From Rhynchopus sp. YZ270_cl-10 (lineage: Eukaryota > Euglenozoa > Diplonemea > Diplonemida > Diplonemidae), in assembly GCA_964035575.1 (NCBI GenBank), contig OZ037877.1:806001-870000 (forward strand): a stretch of 64,000 bases of DNA. Reading direction: 5' to 3'. Under the pieces are notes generated by a model. That model had not been told where the DNA came from and did not search any database. It saw only the letters and a program-made list of their open reading frames with translations. How positions within the stretch are numbered: position 1 is the first letter of the stretch; each line of letters starts with the position of its first letter. The position numbers were made by a program, and so were the translations under genes. Below are positions 41,481 to 52,299 of this stretch, piece by piece.

Positions 41481-42954
41481 GACCTTCAGCAGGGGTTGAA
41501 TACCCTTTCTGCGTTCCTTCATTACAAAATTGCCAATTTTTTCACCGGGCGAAATCTCAGTTTCCCCCCCAAAAAAAACTGGAAACTGGGCCCTATCTTT
41601 TACCCTGGCTTTATGCTATTAACCGTACTGCACACACGCAGTAGTGGCCGGAGTGCAGCCCGGGGTGGAAGTGTTACCGTTTTAAATGATCTTTCTGGGT
41701 GCTGCAGCACGTTGTCTATACTGAAGAGGGTGGTCTTGGGAAGAGAGGGGTCCTGGTGCGGAGGGGTGAGAGGAGACCAAAGGGCGAAAGGAAGAGAAAA
41801 GAGACTCCTGTGTGTGGATAAGACAGGAGGTAATATCAGCAGTTCACGCTGAGAAGGTTATAAACGTGGCGTGGATCACACCCACATTTAGCCGACTAGC
41901 GAACTAAATTATGAGGTGCCATAACTCCGGACTGTCGAACTCTGCTCAATTCTTCGGAACATCTCCTCCTTTTCAGCCGTCTCTGGCAGGTCCATCACCA
42001 GCGTTATCCGGGTGGTGACGTGCCACAGTTCCTGGCGGTGGTCGGCTTTCAGAATCTCTGCCCACAATTTGGTGACGTGCCCTATGTGCTGTTCATTCCT
42101 GTACAGCTCTGCCAGTGGAATGCCATGGGTGAAGTCAGCTTCGGTCAACACGGTCAGTTCACTGGTGACAAGTGAAATGACAAGAAGGAAAGTGATGACA
42201 GTGGTCACTTGTCATGATTTCCATTTCATTTCACTTGTCAGGTGCCTCTGGACCACGTAGTGCATAGGACTGGTTAATTTATTTATTTTCCAGGCGGAGC
42301 CGGGGGATTAAATTTTCGCCTGTACAAACGGTTTGTGGGTTCTGTTGGAGGAATGTGTGGAGAAGGGGGTGATACACGGAAGTAAGCGCGGACAGGTTCT
42401 CCTCCATGGTCGATTTCGCCCACGAGGACAAAAAGACCTGAACACCAGGAATCAGCTGCACCGACTTCGTGTCCCGCCTCGTCTTCATCACTACCCCGCA
42501 AATCGGTTGTCTGTTATGCCCCAACCGAATATGCGGGTCATCCCCGTAAGGTTGAAAAGCCTCTTCAGCTCCTCAGGGTTCAAAAGAGCCTTAGGCCCCC
42601 TGGTCGCGGGTGTGAAATACGAACCGCTCTCTTTTTTGTAGGTTTTGTACTTGGAGATGGTGGGCGCAGCGATATGGCGTCCTGGGTGGGCGTCATTCCA
42701 CTACGCCATCACACCAGCGTGCGTCTGTCCGCCACGGCGTAGTCTGTGATGGTGACAATCTCCGGGGCGGTGAGGACAGTCCTCGTCTTGGTCTGGTGCA
42801 GCCTGCTCGACGATGGTCACATCTTCGGCGTTTCGGTTCATTCCGTCGAGAATCGTGGACACAGACATTGTGGTCGAACATGTGAGAAAATATACAGAGT
42901 CTGGTAGGGATTTGGGTGAGCAAACTGTTGTTTATCAAATATTAATTCATACAA
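41481..42954. other. Intergenic with decayed coding fragments
   Basis: Minus-strand stretches at 42208-41909 (TKLWAEILKADHRQELW) and 42640-42500 (TRGPKALLNPEELKRLFNL, TGMTRIFGWGITDN) look protein-coding but are short and broken. They may be the remains of a transposase or other gene. A TGACAAGTGAAATGA inverted pair (42167-42181 and 42227-42241) overlaps the first. Confidence 0.4.
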
Positions 42955-43089
42955 ATGCAACGAGGCCGACTACGCCTGAAAATAGGCTGAAAAATCTACC
43001 TGAGGCGTGGCAGAGGCGAACTAGTACTTACAATCGCTCCTCAGCCACGCCTGAGCCGCCTTAGCGAGGCCGATTCGGCCTCGTTGCAT
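42955..43089. repeat. 135-bp inverted-end element
   Basis: ATGCAACGAGGCCGA (42955-42969) is exactly inverted at 43075-43089. An internal AGGCGTGGC/GCCACGCCT pair adds a second stem. No target duplication seen. Confidence 0.65.
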
Positions 43090-43372
43090 GTGAATATCGT
43101 TCGCGCGAGCAGCAAGGCTTCTTCTGCCGCACTTCAGATGCGTTCATTTTTTTTGGGTTGTTGTGCACCCCGTTGCTTTCCTTCTTCAACCCACCTTCCA
43201 CCCTGCGACGCAATATTCTTATGCCACTGTCCAGCGGAATGGGGAATACCGGGGGGCGGGATGCACATCATCGGTATAGAAAACACCAGAATGTGTACTT
43301 TCACGCTTTCTCAGAAGAAAGGATCTACGTTGCAAAAAAGGTACACCGCTTCGCTATGGGTGAGGGAGCGGG

Positions 43373-43459
43373 CAGTGTTGGCACGGTTTGGTACAGGGTG
43401 TTTAAAACAGGTATTAAAGTTGTACTTAACTTTTGGGGTGCTGTACTAAGACAATGCTG
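43373..43459. repeat. Relative of the small hAT-like element at 22022
   Basis: Starts CAGTGTTGGCACGGTTTGG, includes GGGTGTTTAAAACAGGT and CTTTTGGGGTGCTGTACTAA, and ends ACAATGCTG. Flanks do not match, so the target duplication is lost or the ends are altered. Confidence 0.55.
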
Positions 43460-43532
43460 GGGCGGGGTGTTCGGGGAGGGTTAAATAGTAGGGCTTTGAG
43501 GGATGGGTGTGGGGGAGGTGCGGGGTTACCGT

Positions 43533-43671
43533 CACGACGGGACCCAGTGAAAAATGACAGGTGAATGACAAGTAAATCACTTGCCATGACAAGTGCTTGA
43601 CCTACAGCCCAGTGTAAAGTTACTTGCCAGACATCACTTGTCATTTTCACTTGTCACTGGGTCCCGTCGTG
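43533..43671. repeat. Foldback element, CACGACGGGACCCAGTGA ends
   Basis: An 18-bp perfect inverted end pair, with TGACAAGT-type palindromes between. It belongs with the elements at 12546, 25963 and 42167. Confidence 0.7.
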
Positions 43672-43874
43672 GTGGCAGTGCACTCCCCACTCCCCCCCTC
43701 ATGTCATCTGCGATGGGTGAGGCGAAGGGTTGCCTTAGGTATTGGGGCTTTCGTCGCTCAGATAAGACTGTGGAGGTGTGCCCTGTGTCATCACACAGGC
43801 TTAAGTCACCTGTGTCTCCAATGATACCCTTCTTCCTTCTAGCAGATGAGAGGAAGCGGGGGAAGGGCATATCA

Positions 43875-43997
43875 GGTATAAACCTCGAAATGGATTGTAA
43901 GACTGCATGGTTGGGGGGAGGTCCACCACGGTGCATAGCACCCCGGTCCTTGTAGTAAAGGTACAACTGCCATGAGAGGGGATTTTGTATTTCAGGT
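43875..43997 (+). repeat. Structured 'GGACTGCATGG' repeat, copy 4, and partial copy
   Basis: A diverged full copy (AAGACTGCATGGTTGGGG, TTTTGTATTTCAGG). A partial copy at 44420-44511 follows about 420 bp downstream (GGTTGGGTCCACC, TGTTGTATTTCAAGTC). Confidence 0.7.
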
Positions 43998-44685
43998 CAA
44001 AGCCTTTACATCCCTCAGTGGTTTTGGAGATACTTTAGACGTTAACCTGAAAGTGGTCCGTCTCTTTCGAGATTGGGTGTGTGGGTTAAGGAATATTGCA
44101 CAAAAAAAGGAGTAGTGCGGGGAGGGGTGGGGGTGAGAGTTGAAAAGCAGTTGTGGGGTAGCCCTAAGAGCGGGACATTGCGCAGAGGGTGTGGGGTGCA
44201 CTGCCATGGTTGGAGCGAGTATGGAGGTTGGCAGATTGCCAGACTGTGCCGTTAGGATGAGAGACAGCAGAGTGTTCTCGAGGTGTCGGGGGAGGTGTGG
44301 GTTTGCTGGGCACCGTCCGACCCTCCAGGCAATAGGGTGGGGGGCTGCTTCCTCTGAAGGCGAGAAGTGCCTGCGTCCGATGAACGGTGGCATTTGCACT
44401 TCCAACGTCTCCCCGGAGATACGTTCATTTTTTTTGGTTGGGTCCACCCCGGCGTATTGGTCGTACAAAGGTACACTGTCACGAGCGGGGCTGTTGTATT
44501 TCAAGTCAACTTTCTTTCTTTCTGGAGTCAGGCCAGCTTATTGCATACGGGGGAGTTGCCACGTCCAGGGGTGAGATGTGCTGCCCGTAAATGAGTTCTC
44601 GAGTCAGCATTGCACTTCGCGGTAGCCTAAGGGAAGACACCCTTCTTCAGAAGCCAGGTAGAGAATGCTGTCCCCACCCCCACCC

Positions 44686-44940
44686 GAGGCATACTGTGCA
44701 GACGAACCATTCGTCCTGGGTCTGGGGGAAATGGTTCGATGTTCGTCGTGTGGGAGGGCACCTAAAAAAGTGACACTTTTGTTCGTCTGCACAGTGTGCC
44801 TCACTCGATGCGAGTCGCATTCTCGCATTCTCGCACAAGTCTGGTCTGACGAAAAATTCTCATTCATTCTCGCACGACCAAAATCTTCTACGTGAGCGAG
44901 AATGATTCTCGCATGCGACTCGCATCGAGTGTATGCCTAG
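44686..44940. repeat. Two adjoining hairpins
   Basis: GAGGCATACTGTGCAGACG (44686) is inverted at 44784-44802. CACTCGATGCGAGTCGCAT (44802-44820) is inverted at 44913-44931. The two stems share their junction, and a piece of the first (TATGCCTAG) recurs after the second, suggesting one element inserted in another or a recombination product. Confidence 0.65.
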
Positions 44941-45442
44941 GGTGACAACTGCGGACCCACCCCCCACGTATCGCGTATTGTGCCTTCTGGGCCGCAGCGA
45001 CAGTGCTGTGTCGTTGCAGCCATTTGTAGCGTTGGCCACTGATCGCCAAGACACTCCACCAGCGCAGTCCTCCCCATTACAATGCGGCGGTTCGCTGCAT
45101 CCCTTCCAAGCCGTGGTTCAACCACGTGTCATGCTCTTGCATGCACGTGGGTTGCTCGCGTTCCGCCTTGTGCACGCGCTTTATCCTCTTACGGAAGGCA
45201 TCTCTCCCTGTTCAGATTGAGAGAGCGTTGGTTATCCATAATGTAGTGTTTGTGATACCTTTTCTGAAGAAATCTACATGAGGCTCGCGTGGTTTGTCTT
45301 CCCCGTCTCCAGTTTCCTCATCTTCTTCGCTCTCTTGTTCGTCTTCCCCCTGCGACCTCGTTGGTGTCATCCATGATCATGTCTTCCCCCGATTGTTCAC
45401 CCTGTGCACGTTCAAGAAGCTCTCGCCGCGTTGCCGGCGAGG

Positions 45443-45548
45443 TACTGTATTCATACAAATTATCGACCGTAATAATGTTCGATCTTTTCAGTATTTTTCT
45501 GGAAGTTCGACCTTTTTTACGGTCGATAATTTGTGCGAATACGGTATT
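45443..45548. repeat. 106-bp foldback element
   Basis: The TACTGTATTCATACAAATTA arm continues as TCGACCGTAATAATG and is inverted, with a few changes, at 45507-45546. The two arms enclose about 24 bases. It abuts the possible composite element beginning at 45556. Confidence 0.7.
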
Positions 45549-46832
45549 CTAATCTAAACCCCCCCCCCCCCCCCCCTGCATAATATTAAATAACTTTTAT
45601 TTATTAGGGTAGCACAATTAAAAACCTTGTTTAGTGTCCCACCGCTCCCCAAAAATCTGTTCGCACGCACGCAAAAAAAAAATAACTAGTCAAAAAAAAA
45701 TAATTTTTCCCTCACCTATTTTGCCCTCTTTTCAGGCTATTTCCTAACTCTGGGGCGTTTTGTTGCATTTCTGAGCCAATCCCGGCTTGTGGTGGGGTGA
45801 ATACGGAAAAATGGACAAAATTTTAGTGACTTAAATTTTCGCAAAATATGAACCCATACTAGTAAACAAGGGTCATTTTCAGGAAAATTCGGAAAATTCC
45901 GACATTTGGAAGCAATTTTTTCCCCTGAAAAAACAGTGGGTTTTCAGCCCGAAAACATACCGCGATTGGAATTTCCGGAATCCGTCCGCACTGTGGTGGG
46001 GTCACTTTGCCGAAATGGCCAAATTCTTGGTTTTGGTCAAAATCCATGTAGGGTAAAGAGGGCCAAGGTAAATCCCACAACCAGATTTTCTCTCCCTGAT
46101 CCTGACGTCTTGAAACATGAAAATGCGCGAAAACACCGGCATTTGCATTTTCGGAATCCGTCCGTTCTGTGGTGGGGTCAATTTGCCGAAATGGACAAGT
46201 TCTTGGTTTTGGTCAAAACCCGTCAGTGTAAGGTAAAGGGGGCAAGTGTTTGCCTGTAGAAACTGATAGGGAACAGGCAGCGCCGCAGGCGCACGGTACC
46301 CAACTTTTTTTATTCTTGTACCTTTTCTCCACTTTCTTTTGATTGCACGAGCCGATTGCTCTCCACGGTGGGGTCACATGTGTGTCCAAAAACACTCTAA
46401 GGTACTATTATTCTGAAATATGAGATTCAATGGTTTCTTAAGGAAATCTTCATAACGTGAGATCTCTGAAAATCCTCGAAAACGAACCTCGCCGGAGGCG
46501 GATTTTTTTTTATACACGTGTGCGCAAAAATGCTTATTTCTTGCTTATTTCGCACATTTGGGAGCACTTCGGGACCCCACTTTTTCCCAGACAGAAGTGC
46601 CTACCTACCTTCCCCCTTAGGGCCCTCCGAGACTTCGTCCGTCCTGACTTCAACCTACCAACCATAAAAATTATTTTTTTTGTAGTTGTGTCCCAGGCCT
46701 TTTGCTAACCATCATGCCATCGTGCCACGTTTTTGGGCGTTTTTTATTTTTTTTTCCATCATGCCACCATCATGCCACGGGGGGTGGTGGGGCAGGGCTT
46801 TCGCTATCCATCACCTGGGGATTTCCCCCCCA

Positions 46833-47512
46833 GATGGCATGATGGCATGATGGCATGATGGCATGATGGCATGATGGCATGATGGCATGATGGCATGATG
46901 GCATGATGGCATGATGGCATGATGGCATGATGGCATGATGGCATGATGGCATGATGGCATGATGGCATGATGGCATGATGGCATGATGGCATGATGGCAT
47001 GATGGCATGATGGCATGATGGCATGATGGCATGATGGCATGATGGCATGATGGCATGATGGCATGATGGCATGATGGCATGATGGCATGATGGCATGATG
47101 GCATGATGGCATGATGGCATGATGGCATGATGGCATGATGGCATGATGGCATGATGGCATGATGGCATGATGGCATGATGGCATGATGGCATGATGGCAT
47201 GATGGCATGATGGCATGATGGCATGATGGCATGATGGCATGATGGCATGATGGCATGATGGCATGATGGCATGATGGCATGATGGCATGATGGCATGATG
47301 GCATGATGGCATGATGGCATGATGGCATGATGGCATGATGGCATGATGGCATGATGGCATGATGGCACGATGGCACGATGGCACGATGGCACGATGGCAC
47401 GATGGCACGATGGCACGATGGCACGATGGCACGATGGCACGATGGCACGATGGCACGATGGTACGATGGCACGATGGCACGATGGCACGATGGCACGATG
47501 GCACGATGACAC
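46833..47512 (+). repeat. 8-bp minisatellite, 85 units
   Basis: 66 perfect GATGGCAT units (46833-47360) switch sharply to 19 GATGGCAC-type units (47361-47512), of which 17 are perfect and two vary (GATGGTAC and a terminal GATGACAC). Open frames across it are an artefact: 8 is not a multiple of 3, so all frames give the same eight-residue repeat. Confidence 0.96.
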
Positions 47513-47799
47513 CTTACAATTTTTCTGCTCGCTGCGCTCGCTGTACGCTATTTTCTTCCTGCCTACGGTGCCATTTTACAATGTCTAAGGGGATTCCCTT
47601 GCATTTTGCAGCCAGAAATGAAACTTGACCCAAGCTGCAAAAAATTGACCATTCTTATTTCAAAGGAACCCAACCGTTGCAACAGCCCCTGCTTCTGGAA
47701 GACGTATTGATTTTGTACGGTTAGTGTACGTAAGGCGCAAGACCAAGGACCGTTAATAAAGGATTATATTCCGTTTTTTGTTTATATCTCGCAAAGCTG

Positions 47800-47878
47800 A
47801 CCCTTCGCCTCTCCACCCTGTGGCTGGCAGGGAGGCGCGCGCGAAGCGCGCGACGACCGCTTTCACCAGGCGGGAAAG
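47800..47878 (+). repeat. GC hairpin cassette, copy 4
   Basis: CCCTTCGCCTCTCCACC, GGCTGGCAGGGAGG, then the GCGCGCGC-GAA-GCGCGCG hairpin and GACGACCGCTTTC. It is nearly identical to 1192-1262. Confidence 0.7.
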
Positions 47879-48216
47879 CTCGGAATGTACTTTTTTTTCC
47901 AGGAAATTATTTTTTTTTGACCATCATGCCATTCAGGGGGAAAATCCCAAAGTTAGCAAAAGGCCTGGTTGTGTCCCAATTATTTTTTTTTTTTGGATTT
48001 CCAAAAATCTGTTCGCGCGCAGGACACTAAACAATATTTTTAATTGTGCTACCCTTATTATGTTTTTATTTATTATTATGCATGGTTTCGGAAAGATCTT
48101 TTAGGCAGTTTTTTTTTTTTTTTGGGCCAAAAAAAAAGATCTTTTTTTTGTACGGTTTTCAAAGGGTTTTTCTCACACAAAATCACCGCGAGAGCCCGAG
48201 GGATCCCTTTTGTTTT

Positions 48217-48255
48217 CAGGGCCCCCCTCGGGCCGAAGGCCCGAGGGGGGCCCTG
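48217..48255. repeat. Perfect 18-bp GC hairpin with GAA loop
   Basis: CAGGGCCCCCCTCGGGCC, GAA, then the exact reverse complement ending CCCTG. CGCGAGAG motifs lie on both sides (48187 and 48259). It may be a transposon end pair or a structured RNA element. Confidence 0.9.
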
Positions 48256-48893
48256 ACCTCGCGAGAGCTACGGGAGGGTGTGATGTAGTACGTTGTGACC
48301 TGACGCGCTAGATTTCCGAACCGCCCCCTTTAGTTCTACACGCTATGTGGCTTCTATGCCCAACATGCTTTTTGCACCACGCTCTTCGCTACACGCAACG
48401 AATGGCTACAAAATGCAGCCCACCTGCGGTGAGAGACTCAGACTGGTGCCAGATATGCGGGCAAACCTCTGTGTGTAGTTTTGCCCACCGCCACGAATGC
48501 CTCTGTCGTTTTTGGGTTCGAAAACGTGGGTTGCGCGGCACTGAAATGGGCTCGTGTGCACCCCCTTGTGTGTCCACGCATGGTTCTGAGACCGCGAATA
48601 CGCGTTTCCCACCCCACATACCCGGGTATGGGCCCAAAAAACAGCGATCTGGGCTGAAAAACCACCAAACAGGGGGGTTTTTTTTTGCCGCTGTTGGGGG
48701 GGGTCGCATGGCACCGCATGGGGGTGTGGCACGTGTGCACCCCCCCTGGTGGCCTACACATGACTGTCACACCGCGAATACGCGCAGTGGGCCCCACATA
48801 CCAGGGTGTGACTTTGACCGCAGGTTTGTGGCGTACAAAAAGCCACCAAAAAAAACCGTATAAAAAAAAGATCTTTTTTTTTTTTTAGGCAGT

Positions 48894-49653
48894 CAGGGTT
48901 TTTTCTAGGATTTTTTTTTTCAGATCTGGGGGGGGGGACGCAAAAAAACCACCCAAAAAAAATTTTTTTTTCCGCAGGTGCAAGCAGGGTTTCCGCTTAT
49001 CTTCATGGAAAATTTTTCCAAAACCGTGAAGATATGTCCAAAAAGGGGTCAAAAATTTTCGCGCTCCGCGCAAAAAAGCCCGTTCAATTCACGTAAATAC
49101 GTGATAACGTGGGATGGTAACGTACATCAAGAACCAAACCAACCCTTTTTCTCATGTTCCACGGAACCTTCCCTCAGTACAAGAAGAAACGGCGGTCATA
49201 TCAGAACTTTCTGGCGAAGCCACGGTACGCAACATTTCAAAAAATTGTGACCTAAAATTGAACATTTGTACAGCCAAACTATGGTAGAGGGCTGTGGGAT
49301 TCCGCTCATAAGTTTTGAGTTGCGCCGCAGGCGCACGGTACGCTACTTTTTTAGTTTTGCCAATCCCTTATTCTCACTCTTTGTTCGGTCCGTCAAATGG
49401 TGCAAAGATTGAGTGAATTGGGGGCACGGTCTGAAACTTCACCTCGCTATATCCTCTTCACAATGATGCCAGGAAGGGGATAAGACGCGCTTCGCGCGCG
49501 CTCGGCTCCCTGCCTCCCCTTTTTTTTCTGGTGCGGGTTACGTACGTGGTGTCCCAAATGGGGGTCTGTGCGGGTGACCCCAACCACCCCCCATATCCTT
49601 TTTTTCCCAAGTCAAAATGCGTCCCCCCCCGTCCCCCCCTAGAAAAAACCCTG
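48894..49653. mobile_element. Non-autonomous element with 5-bp target duplication, copy 2
   Basis: 760 bp, with the same 16-bp inverted ends as 5909-6708. It is flanked by GCAGT at 48889-48893 and 49654-49658. A similar uninterrupted site, AGATCTTTTAGGCAGTTTTT, exists at 48095-48114. Confidence 0.88.
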
Positions 49654-49685
49654 GCAGTTTTTTTTTTTCAAAAAACACGGATCGG

Positions 49686-50084
49686 AAAAGTACTTTGCCC
49701 AAAAGTAAAGTACTTTTCCAAAAAAAAAAGTACTTGAAGAAAAAAAAGTACTTTTTTTTTTTCTGTGCAAAAATTGTACGGAGGAAAAAAAAAAAAAGTA
49801 CTTTTTTTTTTCCCGTCAAAAATTGTACGGAGAAAAAAAATAAAAAGTACTTTTTTTTTTCCAGTGTTCTAAATTTTTTGTACAGAAAAAAAAAAAGTAC
49901 TTTTTATTTTTTCTCTCCGTACAATTTTTGATGGAAAAATAAAAAGTACTTTTTTTTTTTTCAAGTACTTTTTTTTTTCCTGTACAATTTTGATGAAAAA
50001 AAAAAAAGTACTTTTTTTTTCGAAAAGTGAAAAAGTACTTTTTTTGACCAAAAAATATCACTTTTTAAAAAAGTACTTTTCCGA
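49686..50084. repeat. Array of about 12 AAAGTACTTT palindromes
   Basis: AAAGTACTTT recurs about every 30 bases, alternating with TTGTACGGA or its complement. The whole array is A/T-homopolymer rich and nearly symmetrical about 49885. Confidence 0.8.
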
Positions 50085-50635
50085 ACCGTGAAAAAAGCAA
50101 AAAAAAAAAAAAGCTCTTTCCGAAACCATGATTATGAAAGTTATTTATTATTATGAGAAAATGGCCAGTTATTTAATATTATGCGCTATTTATTATTATG
50201 AGATTTCGTGTATAAACAGCCGTGGGGGGTATCGAGTACGTGCACGTGTACGTTCCCCCTGTGCTCGATGACGAGGTGAAGAAGAAGGGCAAGGAGTTAA
50301 TCGCGAAGCTGCGAGAGACAGCGAGGTAGCAGGCAATGGAACCACTCGTGAAGATGGGCAAGAAGGAAATGGCGAAGAAGGCCGCACTAAAAAAAGAATC
50401 TGAATCACTTCGTTTTTCGAACCTGCCTCCTCCGCACCCCCTTTTTTTTGGATCTCCATCCTCACCTGGCCTACTTATCCACCCTGTTACTAGGGGACAT
50501 ACCGTACAGCCGCCGCCGCCAAAAAAAAAAAAATCCTATTTATTACTATGATTTATTTATTATTATGAAAGTTATTTAATATTATGAGAGTTATTTATTA
50601 TTATGGCTATTTAATATTATGCAGGGGGGGGGGTT

Positions 50636-52299
50636 TAATCTGTATTTGACCCTCTCACAGATCAGCCTTCTAGCCTCAGTCATAAAAGTTGCGATCAGGG
50701 TTTTCCTCATGTTCCGCAATACCCCCCCAAAGCCGGTACGCGCGCTTCTCCATCGCCGAGTCCTTATCAAGCTTCCTAATCACATCAAAAATTGGGGGTG
50801 TAGTTTTTTTGCCAAAAATTTGGTCCGTTTTAGACCAGAACGACTCGTCTAACAACTCGTGTTTCCCCCCCCCCCCGCTCAAATTAGCGACTCAGGGTTG
50901 GTGCTCCATTACAGGCTCTCCCACACTGCGCAAACGGGCCCCACGTCACACAGGATTCATGACCCTGTGTTCGCAATGATCCTCGTACATCTGGCTGATG
51001 AGTGGAAGCGGGGGTAGCACAATATCAGATGTAAACCACGAAATGTATTGTAGGACTGCATGGTTGGGGTCCACGTACCAAGGTACACTGTTCAGAAGGG
51101 CTTTTGTATTTCAAGTCGGCCTCTTTTTTGGTTGCCGCCTGCTTCAATGCGCTTGAACCCAACGTTGCCACAGTCATCCCATTGTTGAGAACCGACCATC
51201 CCCCGATGTGTGTTTTGCAGTGTTTTGAGTCTGCAACCCCTGAAGCTGGTGCCAAACCTCGTCTCCCCCGACTTCAGCAACAGCACGCCCTCGGGGTGGG
51301 GTCTGTCGTTTTCTCCTTCGTTGCATATTTTCTCTCGGGAGGACTTCGCCCTCCGGGACGTGGATTCGTGGTCAACAGTGGCACCCTCCACCATTTTCTT
51401 TTCGAGGGTGCCATGCAGGCTGACCGAGTTACGGGGTAACTCTGGACTGCAGCAGAAGTGGGATGGTGTGTTGGCGAGACTTCGGGAACTGTGGTTTCTT
51501 CGTTCGCCACATACGGAAGAGGTGTGGAAGTGCCGCGCCCGCGCCCTTGTGAGTGAGTTGGAGTGCCTTGAGGTGACGTACGTGCACCGGGACGAGAGGG
51601 CCGGGCGGCTGATGAAGGAGCTCATTGTGGGGGAGCAGATCCCGCAAGAGATTCGGGACCAGGAGGAAGGTGCAGCTGCACCTGGGGAAGGGTTTTGGGC
51701 GTAGAGGGATGCGGGCCCCCAACAGCCGTACACCCGCCCCCAAGACGCCTGCGCGCCCCGCCAAGCCTGCCCCAAAGCCCGGCCAGCCGTCGAAGAGTGT
51801 GTGTGAAGACCTGCACGGACTCCGTGCAGGTTCCAGCACACCCAGCAGCAGTGACTGCGGTGGGAGGAGCTGGTGGCGGATGTGGAGGAGATGGCGACCG
51901 CGGCCTCCACCAAGGGCTTTCGTCGCTCCTCTCGTGATTGACCGACCCGGTGCCCCCTTCCCCCCAAAAAAAAAATGGGGCTTACACCTGGCCCCCCACG
52001 AACTCATTCCTGCAGAAAAAGCACCTGACGTTAGGGTTGGCGGCTTCCTCCCCCCCGACAGCACTTCCACACCATTCCCACTCGTCTCCATTCCTCTTTA
52101 ACATTTGTATCCGAGCGGTTGTGAACCGCCTCCGGTCTCTTCTGGTACAGACCCGCTCACCCCTCCCCACCCCATCGACTGAGATGCGTTAGCACATTTC
52201 GTACTCTTTCCCCCTCTTTGAAACACACTGGACCACAAACACAAATTCAGTACCACTTTCCCCCCAAAATAAAACAATCTTTTTTCACCGGAATTTATA
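50636..52299. other. Intergenic with a repeat and one coding-like stretch
   Basis: A structured GGACTGCATGG repeat (51028-51115) is followed at about 51221-51704 (+) by a GC-rich, codon-like frame (QQKWDGVLARLRELWFLRS, ELIVGEQIPQEIRDQEEG) that has no ATG start and follows a TGTGTTTTGCAG site. It could be an exon of an unrecognised gene or a relic. Otherwise nothing was seen. Confidence 0.4.
51028..51115 (+). repeat. Structured 'GGACTGCATGG' repeat, copy 5
   Basis: Has the CAGATGTAAACCACGAAATG start and GTAGGACTGCATGGTTGGGG, with the middle part deleted relative to 25498. Confidence 0.75.

Larger units (their letters stand above)
45556..50635. mobile_element. Possible 5-kb composite element
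   Basis: The left end is a C18 run followed by TGCATAATATTAAATAAC. The right end is the mirror (TATTTAATATTATGCA followed by G10). TAATCT flanks both sides (45550-45555 and 50636-50641). The A/T count at the ends differs by one, so the limits are tentative. Inside are the inverted relative of the 27.6-kb element (45735-46480), the minisatellite, the element at 48894 and TTATTTATTATTATGA repeats near the right end. No gene seen. Confidence 0.45.

Noticed and set aside
46770-47504. Open frames of about 240 codons on the - strand
   Set aside because: They are produced by the 8-bp minisatellite, which has no stop in any frame.
48345-48863. 172-codon open frame with Cys residues
   Set aside because: It covers an internally duplicated, non-coding-looking repeat (ACCGCGAATACGCG at 48592 and 48771) and has no domain signature.
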